Shown here in pieces: positions 1-9,953 of a stretch of DNA of 64,000 nt. The notes under the pieces were generated by a model. The model had not been told where the DNA came from. It saw nothing but the letters and a program-made list of their open reading frames with translations, and made no database searches. Positions within the stretch are counted from its first letter, which is position 1. Every line of letters starts with the position of its first letter. This stretch comes from an uncultured Kordia sp. (lineage in GTDB: Bacteria; Bacteroidota; Bacteroidia; Flavobacteriales; Flavobacteriaceae). The stretch spans positions 62,001 through 126,000 of the forward strand of contig NZ_CANMEZ010000001.1 in assembly GCF_947496985.1 (NCBI RefSeq). The letters are read 5' to 3'. The position numbers and the translations under genes are program-made.

Positions 1-1
1 A

Positions 2-385
2 ACAGATTTACAGATTTCCCATGACTTGGATAGTATCGCTTTCGCGAAGAATTATATCGTACAACAACAACGTTCACAACGTTTTTTGACAACTACAATG
101 GTTGATACACTTCAAAATGTGTATCGTTTACAGAATGATTATTTATTACGAATAGACAGTTTAGGCGTATATGAATCATTAAGTTTTGAACCAAAATATG
201 TTTTGTTGACACAATCACCAAAGATTAACTTTGAACGCATGATAGAAACCTTAAAACCTGAATTGATTATTGCAGATGGAAGTAACTATAAGAGTTACGT
301 AGCACGTTGGAAGGTTGCTGCTGCAAAACAAAAAATCCCTTTTCATGTTACGCATGAAAAAGGATTCTTTGTTATTAAATTTTAA
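2..385 (+). CDS. ComEC/Rec2-family competence protein, C-terminal fragment
   Basis: The reading frame is open from the left edge and stops at 385, so only the last ~127 residues are present. The end of the protein has the ADGSNYKSYVARWK and HVTHEKGFFVI stretches that I associate with the C-terminus of flavobacterial ComEC/Rec2 proteins, which form the inner-membrane channel for single-stranded DNA during transformation. No membrane segment is visible in this part, as expected for the C-terminal metallo-beta-lactamase-like region. The call rests on recall of the family C-terminus; the membrane and catalytic regions are outside the window. Confidence 0.65.
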   Translation, partial: TDLQISHDLDSIAFAKNYIVQQQRSQRFLTTTMVDTLQNVYRLQNDYLLRIDSLGVYESLSFEPKYVLLTQSPKINFERMIETLKPELIIADGSNYKSYVARWKVAAAKQKIPFHVTHEKGFFVIKF

Positions 386-416
386 TATACAACTGAAAGG
401 ATTTATGAAAATCATC

Positions 417-974
417 CTAGCTTTTGAACTCATATACTAATTCTTTTTGATATTTTTCCCAAGCTTCTTTTGTCTTTACTTCTTTGTATTTATCAGTTTT
501 AAATAATTTCAAATATATTTCTATTTGTTTTGGCAATAGATATCCTGAAATTGGCGCAATCAATTTAAAGTCTTCATCAAAGAATACCATTGTTGGATAT
601 GCACGAACACTTAAGTATCGTGCAAATTGATGTTGTGCATTTCGTCTTTTTTTCTTTGCAGGATCATAATTAGGATTCGTAAATGTATTCCCTTCATAGG
701 TTACACTTGTATCGCCTTCTGCATTGAATTTGATTGCATAATAATTCTCATTGATATATTTTGCTACATCAGGATTTCCAAATGTGTTTTTATCTAGCAT
801 TTTACATGGACCACACCAAGTTGTATACACATCCATAATGACTTTTCTTGGTTCTTTTTTCATTAATTCTTGCGCTTCTTCCATCGTTACCCAATTGATT
901 TTTTGCGCGTTCATTGTTGTAATACTTACTAAAAGTAAACTTACAATTGCTATTATATTTTTCATGTTTTTCAA
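417..974 (-). CDS. Secreted thioredoxin-family protein
   Basis: A 185-aa protein with an N-terminal signal peptide (hydrophobic residues ~6-22, ending MNAQ) and a thioredoxin fold with the redox motif WCGPCK at about residues 53-58. It probably acts as a periplasmic thiol oxidoreductase. A conserved proline region (YPTMVFFD, ~127-134) matches the cis-Pro loop of thioredoxins. It is convergent with the comEC fragment and separated from the downstream transporters by a strong hairpin terminator. The substrate cannot be read from sequence. Confidence 0.85.
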   Translation of the reverse strand: MKNMKNIIAIVSLLLVSITTMNAQKINWVTMEEAQELMKKEPRKVIMDVYTTWCGPCKMLDKNTFGNPDVAKYINENYYAIKFNAEGDTSVTYEGNTFTNPNYDPAKKKRRNAQHQFARYLSVRAYPTMVFFDEDFKLIAPISGYLLPKQIEIYLKLFKTDKYKEVKTKEAWEKYQKELVYEFKS

Positions 975-1050
975 TCTTTATACAGTGTGAGTCGCAAAGA
1001 CTATGCCTTCTTTACGAAAGATCATTATTTACAAATATACGACGTTATTA

Positions 1051-1082
1051 AAAAAGCGCTTTTTGGAAGAAAAGCGCTTTTT
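1051..1082. terminator. Bidirectional intrinsic terminator
   Basis: Near-perfect 13-bp inverted repeat (AAAAAGCGCTTTT / AAAAGCGCTTTTT) with a 6-nt loop. A-runs and T-runs on both sides let it work in either direction. It lies upstream of the thioredoxin gene and downstream of the POT transporter on the minus strand, so it ends the transporter transcript. Confidence 0.8.
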
Positions 1083-1104
1083 AATTTATTATATTTTCTT
1101 GATG

Positions 1105-2886
1105 TTATTTTACACCATGCATGAGTTTTTTCAACACTTTATTTAACGCCATTGAAAGAACTCCTATACCTATTGGTAGTAATGTAAATATTAAAAAGAA
1201 CGTACTTAATGAGTATTGTTCTGTAATCTTATCAATCATTCCTCCCATTGTACCTGCAGCTTTTTGCCCAATAGCAATTGCTAAATACCAGATACCGAAC
1301 ATAAATCCAATCATTCTCCCTGGTACTAATTTACTTAAATATGATAATCCTACCGGTGAGATACATAATTCTCCCATTGTATGGAATAAATATGCTAGAA
1401 TTAAGAATATCATACTTACAGATGCTGTTTTTGCTCCTTGAGGAATTCCTAATGTTCCGAATACTAAAATTCCGAATCCAGCACCTAGAAGAATCAACCC
1501 AATACCATATTTCATGGCTGCACTTGGATTGTATTTACTTTCCCACCATTTAGAGAATAAAGGTGCTAATGTGATGATAAAGAATGAATTTAAAATTCCA
1601 AACCAACTTGCACCAACTTCTGTAGTTTCTTTACTAAATTCTGCATTTACTTTGTAAAAAACCACATACCATAAAAAGGCAAATGTTAACGCTAAAACGA
1701 TATTAGAATACGGAATTTTACTGTATGTTTTCTTAAATAACAAGTATAAAACCCAGGTAATTATTGCCAATGGAACAACCGTTAATATTAAATCAATAAT
1801 TTTAAAAATCATTGCAGAATTCCCAGTGAGTGAACGTTGTGTAAAATCTCTAGCAAATAAAGTCATAGACCCTAACGCTTGCTCAAAAGCCGCAAAGAAT
1901 ACAACTGTAAATAAACCAAAAATGGAAACCGCTATAATTTTATCCCGTACAACTGATGAATATCTAATGGTTCGTGTTGTAATTAAGAATAGAAATAACA
2001 CCAATGATAATAATACTACGACATAAGGCCCTGAAATCCCTCCTAGCTGGAAATCGAATAGATTATAACCACCAATTTTAGATATCGGATCATTTAAGAG
2101 GTATGACAACCCTCCTATAGCCGCTAAAGTCATTAAAACTTTATCTACTGTTGTAAATGGATTTAACTTTTCTGGCACATTTTCTTCTTGTACAACTGGA
2201 CTTTCCTCATTAATGTTTTGAGGTAATTCTACTTCATATACTTTTGATGGTTTCCCTCCAATTTCTCCAAATAAATCTTTCGCTAACCAGAATTGAATTA
2301 AACCAAGCAGCATAAATATTCCTGCTAATCCAAATCCATAACTCCAACCAACATTTTCTGCAAGATATCCACATAACATCATTCCAAAGAAAGCACCTGC
2401 ATTTACACCCATGTAATAGATTGTATAAGCTCCATCTTTTTTAGATTCTTTCCCTTTGTACATTTCGGAAATCATCGAAGTCATATTTGGTTTAAAAAAT
2501 CCAGTTCCTATAATTAATAATGCTAATCCTAGGTATAATGACCATTGTGTTTCAAAAACCATGGAAACATGTCCCAGCATCATAATAAAACATCCAATCA
2601 CTACTGCAACTCTATATCCTGTAAATTTATCTGCAATCCAACCTCCAACAATTGGTGTTAGATATAGCAGTGATCCATACGTACCAATCAATGAAAGTGC
2701 ATTTTCAGAACTCCATCCCCAACCTGGATTTTCACCAAACAAAGGAGCCGTTAAGAATATTACTAATAAAATACGCATTCCATAGAATGAGAATCGCTCC
2801 CACATTTCTGTAAAAAAGATTACAAACAATCCTGCAGGATGCCCAATTACTTTGTCCTTAAATAAATTTTCTACATCTGTATTCAT
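1105..2886 (-). CDS. POT/PTR2 proton-dependent oligopeptide transporter
   Basis: A 593-aa polytopic membrane protein of the POT (PTR2) branch of the major facilitator superfamily, importing di- and tripeptides with protons. The family signature TEMWERFSFYGMR is at residues ~27-39, and FFKPNMTSMISEMY and the late FHTMGELCISPVGLSYL segments are also typical. A charged cytoplasmic insertion (residues ~210-250, VEEN-rich) separates the two halves. It lies 11 nt downstream of a second POT gene and a DPP4 peptidase on the same strand, so the three probably form one unit for using peptides. It is longer than its neighbour (593 versus 516 aa), mainly through the central insertion. Confidence 0.92.
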   Translation of the reverse strand: MNTDVENLFKDKVIGHPAGLFVIFFTEMWERFSFYGMRILLVIFLTAPLFGENPGWGWSSENALSLIGTYGSLLYLTPIVGGWIADKFTGYRVAVVIGCFIMMLGHVSMVFETQWSLYLGLALLIIGTGFFKPNMTSMISEMYKGKESKKDGAYTIYYMGVNAGAFFGMMLCGYLAENVGWSYGFGLAGIFMLLGLIQFWLAKDLFGEIGGKPSKVYEVELPQNINEESPVVQEENVPEKLNPFTTVDKVLMTLAAIGGLSYLLNDPISKIGGYNLFDFQLGGISGPYVVVLLSLVLFLFLITTRTIRYSSVVRDKIIAVSIFGLFTVVFFAAFEQALGSMTLFARDFTQRSLTGNSAMIFKIIDLILTVVPLAIITWVLYLLFKKTYSKIPYSNIVLALTFAFLWYVVFYKVNAEFSKETTEVGASWFGILNSFFIITLAPLFSKWWESKYNPSAAMKYGIGLILLGAGFGILVFGTLGIPQGAKTASVSMIFLILAYLFHTMGELCISPVGLSYLSKLVPGRMIGFMFGIWYLAIAIGQKAAGTMGGMIDKITEQYSLSTFFLIFTLLPIGIGVLSMALNKVLKKLMHGVK

Positions 2887-2897
2887 AAAAGTATATT

Positions 2898-4448
2898 TTA
2901 GTTATCTGCTAATTCAAATCCTTCAGCTTCTTCATTCATTGTTCTTTCATTATCCTCTGCTCCATGTGTCAATCTTTTCAAAGGCTTTAATATCACAATA
3001 AATAACAATCCTACTACTACAGTAAATACTAATATTCCTAAAAATATAGCATACTCTCCGAAATCACTAGCAGACTCACCTACTATACCTGCCACTTTAT
3101 TCCCTAATCCTGTTGCCGCAAAATATACACCCATCATTAATGATGCATACTTTACTGGCGCTAATTTTGTTATAAAAGAGAGTGCTACTGGAGAAATACA
3201 AAGTTCTCCTATTGTATGAAACAAGTATGCTAATACTAACCATATCATACTTGATGCTCCTGATTTTTCAAATTCCATTACAGCAAAAACCATAAATAGG
3301 AAACCAAATCCCATAATGATAATACCCAAAGCCATTTTAAATAATGAAGAGGCTTCTTTTCCTTTTAATTTTCTTTTTGCCCAATATCCTGCAATAATTG
3401 TCGCAAATATGATAATAAATCCTGCATTTAAACTTTGAAACATTACTGTTGGCACTTCCCAACCAAATAGATCTCTATTTGTATTTGTTTCCGTATATAA
3501 GTTCATTAAACCTCCTGCTTGTTCAAAAGCTCCCCAAAAAATAATTACCATGATAAATGATAGTAATAATACAAGGAATCTGTCTTTATATATTTGCGTA
3601 TCTAATTCTTTATAAATCATCATTAACAATGCAGTAATTGCAGTTAAGAAAGCAAAAAGTAAACCGTAACCCCATCCCAAAGTATACCATCCATATGCTG
3701 ATAATGCTAATAAAATTAGTGTAACCGTTAATTGAACTGGCGAACTAGGTAGTTTTCCATATAACTGTCCATAAGAAATTTCATTTTCCCCTCCAGTACT
3801 TGGTTCAAAATTACCTACATGTTTCAAGTATTTTTGACCATATAGATAGTTTATTAATCCTAATACCATTACAATTCCTGCTAGTCCAAATCCTGCATGC
3901 CATCCCCATTCTGCAACTACCAATCCTACGATTAATGTTGCTAATAAAGATCCTAAGTTAATTCCGATATAAAAGATGCTAAACCCTTTATCTCTTCGAA
4001 TATCTCCTTCTCTGTAGAGTCCTCCTACCATTGTAGAAATGTTAGGCTTTAATAATCCTACACCTAATATTACAAGTCCTAAACCTGTATAGAATGCCCA
4101 AATATCAGTAAGTACTAAAACACCATGTCCTATACACAAAACAATAGCTCCCCATAAAACAGCTTTTTTCTGTCCTATTAATTTATCAGCTATCATTCCT
4201 CCTGGAATAGACATTACATATACTAGCATTGTATACCAACCGTAAAGTGCCAACGCTTCTTTACTTGTCCAACCTAAACCTGCTCCTCTGTCATCTCCGA
4301 TTGTTGCGGTAGTCATATATAAAACTAGTAATGCGCGCATTCCATAATATGAAAAACGTTCCCACATTTCAGTTAAAAATAAAATGTAAAGTCCTATTGG
4401 TTGCCCAAATAGTTCTTTTTGGTGTTCTTGTTTTACTGAGTCTGTCAT
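2898..4448 (-). CDS. POT/PTR2 proton-dependent oligopeptide transporter
   Basis: A 516-aa MFS protein paralogous to the downstream gene, with the same signature (TEMWERFSYYGMRALLVLYMT, residues ~27-47), LLKPNISTMVGGLY and FHTIGELCISPVALSF. About 12-14 membrane helices are predictable from the hydrophobic blocks. It sits between the DPP4-type peptidase (36 nt upstream) and the other POT gene (11 nt downstream). This suggests the peptidase releases dipeptides in the periplasm and the two transporters carry them into the cytoplasm, possibly with different preferences. Confidence 0.92.
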   Translation of the reverse strand: MTDSVKQEHQKELFGQPIGLYILFLTEMWERFSYYGMRALLVLYMTTATIGDDRGAGLGWTSKEALALYGWYTMLVYVMSIPGGMIADKLIGQKKAVLWGAIVLCIGHGVLVLTDIWAFYTGLGLVILGVGLLKPNISTMVGGLYREGDIRRDKGFSIFYIGINLGSLLATLIVGLVVAEWGWHAGFGLAGIVMVLGLINYLYGQKYLKHVGNFEPSTGGENEISYGQLYGKLPSSPVQLTVTLILLALSAYGWYTLGWGYGLLFAFLTAITALLMMIYKELDTQIYKDRFLVLLLSFIMVIIFWGAFEQAGGLMNLYTETNTNRDLFGWEVPTVMFQSLNAGFIIIFATIIAGYWAKRKLKGKEASSLFKMALGIIIMGFGFLFMVFAVMEFEKSGASSMIWLVLAYLFHTIGELCISPVALSFITKLAPVKYASLMMGVYFAATGLGNKVAGIVGESASDFGEYAIFLGILVFTVVVGLLFIVILKPLKRLTHGAEDNERTMNEEAEGFELADN

Positions 4449-4484
4449 TATTTTAAATAGTTTGGGTTAGTATCTTTTTTGAAA

Positions 4485-6656
4485 TTATTTTTTTAGTAAT
4501 GTATTTTCGATGAAATCTGTCATTTTGGTATATAAATGCAAACGAGTGTAACCTCCATAAATTCCATGATTTTTATCTGGATAAATCATCCAATCGAATT
4601 GTTTGTTTGCTTTTATTAATGCGTCAATCATACGCATTGTATTTTGAACATGCACGTTATCATCTCCTGTTCCGTGAACCACTAAATAATCACCTTTTAG
4701 TTTTTCTACATGGTTTATTGGCGAATTATCATCATATCCACTTGCATTTTCTTGTGGAGTTTGCATATAGCGCTCCGTATAAATGGTATCATAAAAACGC
4801 CAGCTTGTTACAGGTGCAACTGCAATTGCCATACTAAATACATCATTACCTTTTAAGATACAGTTACTCGACATGAATCCTCCGTAACTCCATCCCCAAA
4901 TTCCGATACGATCTTTGTCAACATATGAACGTTTCCCTAGTTCTATTGCCGCATCTATTTGATCTTCTACTTCGTATTTCCCTAATTCTTTATAGGTTAC
5001 TTTTTTAAAGTCTGCTCCTTTGAAACCTGTTCCACGTCCGTCAACACACACAATAATCATTCCTTTTTGTGCTAACATTTGATACCAATAGTCATTACTA
5101 CTATTCCATCTATTAGAAACTGTTTGTGAACCAGGACCAGAATATTGATACATAAATACTGGATATTTTTTTGAAGCATCAAAGTCTACTGGTTTTATCA
5201 TCCAAGCGTTTAATTCATGTCCTTTTGCTGTTGTTAACGTAAAGAATTCTTTCTGAGACATTTTGTAGCCATCTAATTTTTCTTTTACGTTCGCATTGTT
5301 TTTGATTTCTTTGACTAACTTACCATTCTTAGCTAAGTGCAATGCGTATTCATTTGGAGTTGTCGCACTAGAGAAAGAGCTAATATAGTATGTGAAGTTA
5401 GCACTAAAGTTTGCGCCGTTTGTACCGTTCTTTGTAGAAAGTCGTTTCTTTTTCTTCCCGTTTATTTTGATGGAATATACATCTCTGTTTACAGAACCAT
5501 TTTCAACTGATTGATAATAAATGATATCATCTTTTTCATTGTATCCATAATACGCAGTTACTTCCCACGGCCCTTTTGTTACTTGATTGATTAACGTTCC
5601 ATCTTTCTTATAATGGTAAATATGATTAAATCCATCTTTTTCACTTGTCCAAATGAAACTGTTATCTGCTAAAAACGTTAAGTTATCTGTAATATCAACA
5701 TACGCTTTATCTTTTTCTTTAACTACAATTGATGTTTGATTTGTAGCAGCATTGTACATAATCAAATCCAATTCGTTTTGATGTCTATTAATAACTTGTA
5801 TACTCAATACTAACGGATCATTTGTCCAGTTGATTCTTGGAATATAAAAATCATTGTAGTTTCCTAAGTTGATTTCAGACGTTTTATTAGCATTCAAACT
5901 ATATAAATGTAAAGATACATCTGCATTTTTTTCTCCTGCTTTTGGATATTTAAACACATGTTGTTGTGGATATAATTGACTTCCATAAACATCCATTGAA
6001 AATTCAGGAACATTTGTTTCATCAAAACGAATGAATGCAATATGATCACTTGCTGCATTCCACTGAAATGCTCTTACAATTGAAAATTCTTCTTCATATA
6101 CCCAATCCGTTACACCGTTAATGATTTTGTTTTTCACACCATCCGTTGTAATTTGTGTTTCATTTCCAGATTGTAAATCCTTTACATAGATATTATTTTC
6201 ATAAACGTAAGCAACCTTTTTTCCGTTAGGAGAAAAGGTTGGCTCTTGTATTTTTTTATCTGAAATTTTTGTCGCTTTTTTTGAAGCTATATCATATACA
6301 TAATAGATTCCTAATCTAGATCTTCTAAATACAGGCTCTACCTCTGTAGCTAAAATTAATTTACTTTCATCATCACTAAAGCTATATGAAGAAAATGAAG
6401 CAATTTCTGAAAGATCGCCAGCACTTACAATGGTTTCCACTTTTTCAAGTGTTTTGTAATCGTATTTGTCTACTGAACCTGACCTTCTATTTAATACAGT
6501 ATATTGTTTCCCATTGTTCATGGAACGCAATACGTCCATTCCACGAGTTCTAAAAGAACCATTCCATATTTCTTCTAGCGTAATTTCTTTTTGCTGTGCA
6601 ATTGTAAAACTTGTAAGTCCTAAAAAGAGAAAAAGAAAAACATATTTTAATTTCAT
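4485..6656 (-). CDS. S9-family dipeptidyl peptidase IV-like protein
   Basis: A 723-aa secreted serine peptidase: signal peptide (residues 1-20, ending TIAQ), DPPIV-type beta-propeller (~90-470) and C-terminal alpha/beta-hydrolase domain. The catalytic Ser is in GWSYGGF (~594-600), the Asp region is GTGDDNVH, and the His is in KNHGIYGG near the end. The double-glutamate motif in DWVYEEEF (~185-192) that binds the free N-terminus in DPP4 is intact. The family removes Xaa-Pro or Xaa-Ala dipeptides from peptide N-termini. It is first in a co-directional cluster with two dipeptide transporters. Confidence 0.93.
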   Translation of the reverse strand: MKLKYVFLFLFLGLTSFTIAQQKEITLEEIWNGSFRTRGMDVLRSMNNGKQYTVLNRRSGSVDKYDYKTLEKVETIVSAGDLSEIASFSSYSFSDDESKLILATEVEPVFRRSRLGIYYVYDIASKKATKISDKKIQEPTFSPNGKKVAYVYENNIYVKDLQSGNETQITTDGVKNKIINGVTDWVYEEEFSIVRAFQWNAASDHIAFIRFDETNVPEFSMDVYGSQLYPQQHVFKYPKAGEKNADVSLHLYSLNANKTSEINLGNYNDFYIPRINWTNDPLVLSIQVINRHQNELDLIMYNAATNQTSIVVKEKDKAYVDITDNLTFLADNSFIWTSEKDGFNHIYHYKKDGTLINQVTKGPWEVTAYYGYNEKDDIIYYQSVENGSVNRDVYSIKINGKKKKRLSTKNGTNGANFSANFTYYISSFSSATTPNEYALHLAKNGKLVKEIKNNANVKEKLDGYKMSQKEFFTLTTAKGHELNAWMIKPVDFDASKKYPVFMYQYSGPGSQTVSNRWNSSNDYWYQMLAQKGMIIVCVDGRGTGFKGADFKKVTYKELGKYEVEDQIDAAIELGKRSYVDKDRIGIWGWSYGGFMSSNCILKGNDVFSMAIAVAPVTSWRFYDTIYTERYMQTPQENASGYDDNSPINHVEKLKGDYLVVHGTGDDNVHVQNTMRMIDALIKANKQFDWMIYPDKNHGIYGGYTRLHLYTKMTDFIENTLLKK

Positions 6657-6913
6657 TCGTGTTAAGTTTTTAAGAATATGCTTGGTAAAAGCCTATTATT
6701 TTGAGTAATTTTAAATTATAAGGTTGACAATATACAAATATCAAGCAAGTACCACAAAAATCAAACCTTAAATTATATCAGGAGAAATTTGATTCTTTTT
6801 AGCTCTATTTTATGACATTTCCACACTAAATGCATTGTAAAATATCCCCTTTTGACCTTTTTTACTCCAAAAAGCTTTCGTTTCAAACTATATTTTAGCC
6901 CATTCGAAGTAAA

Positions 6914-6940
6914 ATTGTACTTTTTCATTGCGTATCTTTG
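6914..6940 (+). promoter_or_regulatory. Bacteroidota promoter for the HMG-CoA reductase operon
   Basis: A perfect -7 element TATCTTTG (6933-6940) is preceded by an ATTG at 6914-6917. The spacing is shorter than the ideal, so the upstream box is uncertain. The expected start of transcription, near 6947, lies inside the TTG-initiated extension of the downstream frame, which supports the ATG at 6973 as the real start codon. The rest of the 316-nt gap from 6657 shows nothing clear. Confidence 0.55.
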
Positions 6941-6972
6941 CCGCAAACGTAACGGATATTAAACCCTATTTT

Positions 6973-8298
6973 ATGATTACTCCTATTGCTGGATTTTCAA
7001 AACTTTCCAAGAACGAAAAAATTGAATGGCTTGCTAGCACGTATTTTCAAAACAATACAACTGTTGTTGATACATTACAGAAATATTGGAATTCAGATGA
7101 AACGCTACAAAAGCTACATGATGAATTTATTGAGAATACGATTTCAAACTTTTATCTTCCGTTAGGAATTGCTCCTAATTTTTTGATTAATGATGAATTG
7201 TATGCCATTCCAATGGCGATTGAAGAAAGCTCGGTTGTTGCAGCGGCTAGTAAGGCTGCAAAGTTTTGGATAGATCGTGGTGGATTTAAAGCCACAGTAA
7301 TTAATACCGAAAAAGTTGGACAAGTACATTTTATGTATTTCGGCTCGACCGAAAAATTACACACTTATTTTAGTTCGATTAAAGCTGAATTAATTGCTTC
7401 CACAAAGCATATTACTCAGAATATGGAAAAACGTGGTGGCGGAATTACTGATATAGAACTTCGTGATAAAACGGCAGCACTAGACGGATATTTTCAACTA
7501 CACTGCACGTTTGAAACTGTCGATTCTATGGGAGCAAACTTTATCAACTCCTGTTTAGAACAGTTTGCAAAAACATTTAAAGAAAATGCACAAACGTTTG
7601 ATATTTTTTCTGAACAAGAGAAAGACATTCAAATTGTAATGAGTATTCTTTCTAATTATGTTCCTAATTGCTTGGTAAAAGCTGAAGTAAGTTGCCCTGT
7701 AAGTTCGTTAACCGAAAGTGAAACCATGGACGCTAATGAATTTGCAGCAAAGTTTGTTCGTGCTATTCAAATTGCAAAAACAGAACCATATCGCGCTGTA
7801 ACGCATAATAAAGGAATTATGAACGGAATTGATGCCGTTGTGTTAGCTACAGGAAATGATTTTAGAGCTGTAGAAGCTGGAATTCATGCCTATGCTGCAA
7901 AAGATGGACGTTATTCTAGTTTAACGCATGCCGAATTAAACGATGGCATATTTAAGTTTTGGATAGAGATTCCACTGTCATTAGGAACCGTTGGCGGATT
8001 GACCTCATTACACCCATTGGTAAAATTAGCCCTAGAAATGCTTGGAAAGCCAAATGCCAAAGAATTGATGCAGATTGTTGCTGTTGCAGGATTAGCACAA
8101 AATTTTGCTGCCGTCCGTTCATTGACAACGACAGGAATTCAAAAAGGACATATGAAGATGCATTTGGTTAACATTTTAAACCAATTAAAAGCTACAGAAG
8201 CTGAGAAGAAACATTTTATCGCTTTCTTTAAAGATAAAACAGTAACGCATAGCGCTGTTGTGAATGCTTTTAACACATATAAAATAGGACAAGCTTAA
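6973..8298 (+). CDS. Hydroxymethylglutaryl-CoA reductase, class II type
   Basis: A 441-aa soluble enzyme that reduces HMG-CoA to mevalonate for isoprenoid synthesis. Visible signatures are an ENTISNFYLPLGIAPNF substrate loop near the N-terminus, DSMGANF (cofactor/substrate region), GTVGG near residue ~335 and the late GHMKMH with the catalytic His. The lack of membrane helices fits the bacterial class II enzymes. The ATG at 6973 is chosen because the longer TTG-started frame would begin at or before the promoter. The next gene, a GHMP kinase, overlaps by one base (TAATG), so the two are translationally coupled in a mevalonate unit. Confidence 0.92.
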   Translation: MITPIAGFSKLSKNEKIEWLASTYFQNNTTVVDTLQKYWNSDETLQKLHDEFIENTISNFYLPLGIAPNFLINDELYAIPMAIEESSVVAAASKAAKFWIDRGGFKATVINTEKVGQVHFMYFGSTEKLHTYFSSIKAELIASTKHITQNMEKRGGGITDIELRDKTAALDGYFQLHCTFETVDSMGANFINSCLEQFAKTFKENAQTFDIFSEQEKDIQIVMSILSNYVPNCLVKAEVSCPVSSLTESETMDANEFAAKFVRAIQIAKTEPYRAVTHNKGIMNGIDAVVLATGNDFRAVEAGIHAYAAKDGRYSSLTHAELNDGIFKFWIEIPLSLGTVGGLTSLHPLVKLALEMLGKPNAKELMQIVAVAGLAQNFAAVRSLTTTGIQKGHMKMHLVNILNQLKATEAEKKHFIAFFKDKTVTHSAVVNAFNTYKIGQA

Positions 8299-9224
8299 TG
8301 AATTTCTACAGTAACGGAAAATTATTATTAACAGGTGAATATGTCGTTTTAGATGGCGCAAAAGCATTGGCTATTCCAACCACGTATGGACAATCTATGA
8401 CGGTAGTTCCGATTGAACTACCAAATTCGATTGAGCCACCAAAATTGGTTTGGAAAAGTTATGACGCACAAGATTTGATTTGGTTCCAACGCTCGTTTGA
8501 ATTGAAAGCATTCGATTGTGAAGTTTCTTATATTGATCCTGAAAGCCAAGTATTACATAACATTTTATCAGAAGCTAAACGTTTGAATCCTTCATTTTTA
8601 AATGGAGAGACTAGTTTTGAAGTGCAAACCAGCTTAACTTTTCCTCAAAATTGGGGATTGGGCTCTTCGTCTACGCTGATTCATAATATTGCACTTTGGG
8701 CAAATGTGAATCCGTTTACACTACTTTGGAATGCTTTTAAAGGAAGTGGTTATGATATTGCATGCGCGAAACACCATACACCTATTATTTACGAGATTAA
8801 TCAGAGAAAGCCAAAAGTAACTCCAATTGAATTTTCCCTTTCGTTTAGCGATCAATTGTACTTTGTACATTTAAACAAAAAACAAAACAGCAGAAACGCT
8901 ATTACGAATTACAACAGTAAAAAAGGCACTATTACAAACGAAATAAAAGTGATTAATGCCATTACTACTGAAATGGCGACTAGCAACTCTATTGCTGATT
9001 TTAATTTGTTACTGAGCGAACACGAAGCCATTATTGCTGATATTATTCAAGAAACACCTGTGCAAAAACGTTTGTTCGCTGATTATTTTGGACAAACTAA
9101 AAGTTTAGGTGCTTGGGGCGGCGATTTCATCTTAGCAACAGGAAATGACGACACTCTAACTTATTTTAAATCAAAAGGATATGAAACGGTAATTCATTTT
9201 GATGAAATGATACTTTCCATATAA
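8298..9224 (+). CDS. GHMP-family kinase (mevalonate pathway, GYDIA type)
   Basis: A 308-aa GHMP-superfamily small-molecule kinase. It opens with a strand-loop GKLLLTGEYVVLDGAKALAIP (read here as GKLLLTGEY and VLDGAKALAIP) typical of mevalonate and phosphomevalonate kinases. The ATP-binding motif NWGLGSSSTL is at ~115-124, followed by GSGYDIACA. The start overlaps the HMG-CoA reductase stop by one base. Position and motifs point to phosphorylation of mevalonate or a derivative, but which substrate in the pathway is used cannot be told from this sequence. Confidence 0.85.
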   Translation: MNFYSNGKLLLTGEYVVLDGAKALAIPTTYGQSMTVVPIELPNSIEPPKLVWKSYDAQDLIWFQRSFELKAFDCEVSYIDPESQVLHNILSEAKRLNPSFLNGETSFEVQTSLTFPQNWGLGSSSTLIHNIALWANVNPFTLLWNAFKGSGYDIACAKHHTPIIYEINQRKPKVTPIEFSLSFSDQLYFVHLNKKQNSRNAITNYNSKKGTITNEIKVINAITTEMATSNSIADFNLLLSEHEAIIADIIQETPVQKRLFADYFGQTKSLGAWGGDFILATGNDDTLTYFKSKGYETVIHFDEMILSI

Positions 9225-9233
9225 GTCGACTTT

Positions 9234-9848
9234 TTAAATTTTAATCTTATTACTTTGATACCAAGTTCTTGATTCTGGTTTGAATAGTAAAAATATAGCA
9301 AATCCTTGCAAAGCAACTTGAACTAAAGATAAAAAACCAATCACTAAGCCCAGCTGAAAGGTTTCGAATATCACTGCAGGAGACATCATTAATCCCAAAC
9401 CTGCCAAAACTGTGTACACATTTCTCGCCCAGTTTTCTCCTAAATTTATTTGATATGCCAATAATGCTAAAACACCTGTACTTATTAAGGTAATTACTAA
9501 ACTTTTGGGATCAGAGAAAGATTGAAACCCTAAAAACAGCTCTATAATGATTGGGTTTATAACTCCTAATCCCATTGATATGTAGATCAATTTTACTGCG
9601 TTAGCAATAGATTTTGGCAAACTAGATCGTTTCTTTTGAGAATTCAATTGTATTTTACTTATTAATTCCTCTTGTTGTTTATATGTGTTTTTGACATCAA
9701 CAATTGTTTCATTTACTATTCCTCTTGACTCTAATTCATAACTTGCAGTAAGCACGGCTTCTTTTTGATATGCCTCAGGATTTTCAATTATATAAAGTAA
9801 ATCTGTATTACTCTTTTCTTTAAACTTCTCAGAAAATTTTGTTATCAT
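9234..9848 (-). CDS. Hypothetical membrane protein (four helices)
   Basis: A 204-aa protein with a charged N-terminal region (residues 1-75, including TDLLYIIENPEAYQKEAV, a short motif seen in several flavobacterial membrane proteins) and about four transmembrane helices between ~80 and 195. I recognise no catalytic motif. It is transcribed alone toward the HMG-CoA reductase/kinase pair, and its promoter side faces the terminator at 9885-9913. Function unknown. Confidence 0.7.
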   Translation of the reverse strand: MITKFSEKFKEKSNTDLLYIIENPEAYQKEAVLTASYELESRGIVNETIVDVKNTYKQQEELISKIQLNSQKKRSSLPKSIANAVKLIYISMGLGVINPIIIELFLGFQSFSDPKSLVITLISTGVLALLAYQINLGENWARNVYTVLAGLGLMMSPAVIFETFQLGLVIGFLSLVQVALQGFAIFLLFKPESRTWYQSNKIKI

Positions 9849-9884
9849 TTTTCAAGGATTATATAGTTTTTACAAACTACAAAA

Positions 9885-9913
9885 AAAGCCTGTAAAATTA
9901 ATTACAGGCTTTT
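9885..9913. terminator. Intrinsic terminator downstream of ppiD-like gene
   Basis: Inverted repeat AAAGCCTGTAA / TTACAGGCTTT with a short AT loop and flanking A and T tracts. It is placed 3' of the PpiD-like gene on the minus strand. Confidence 0.8.
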
Positions 9914-9953
9914 CACATTCTACATAATTAGAATGTTATTTCATATGTGAATC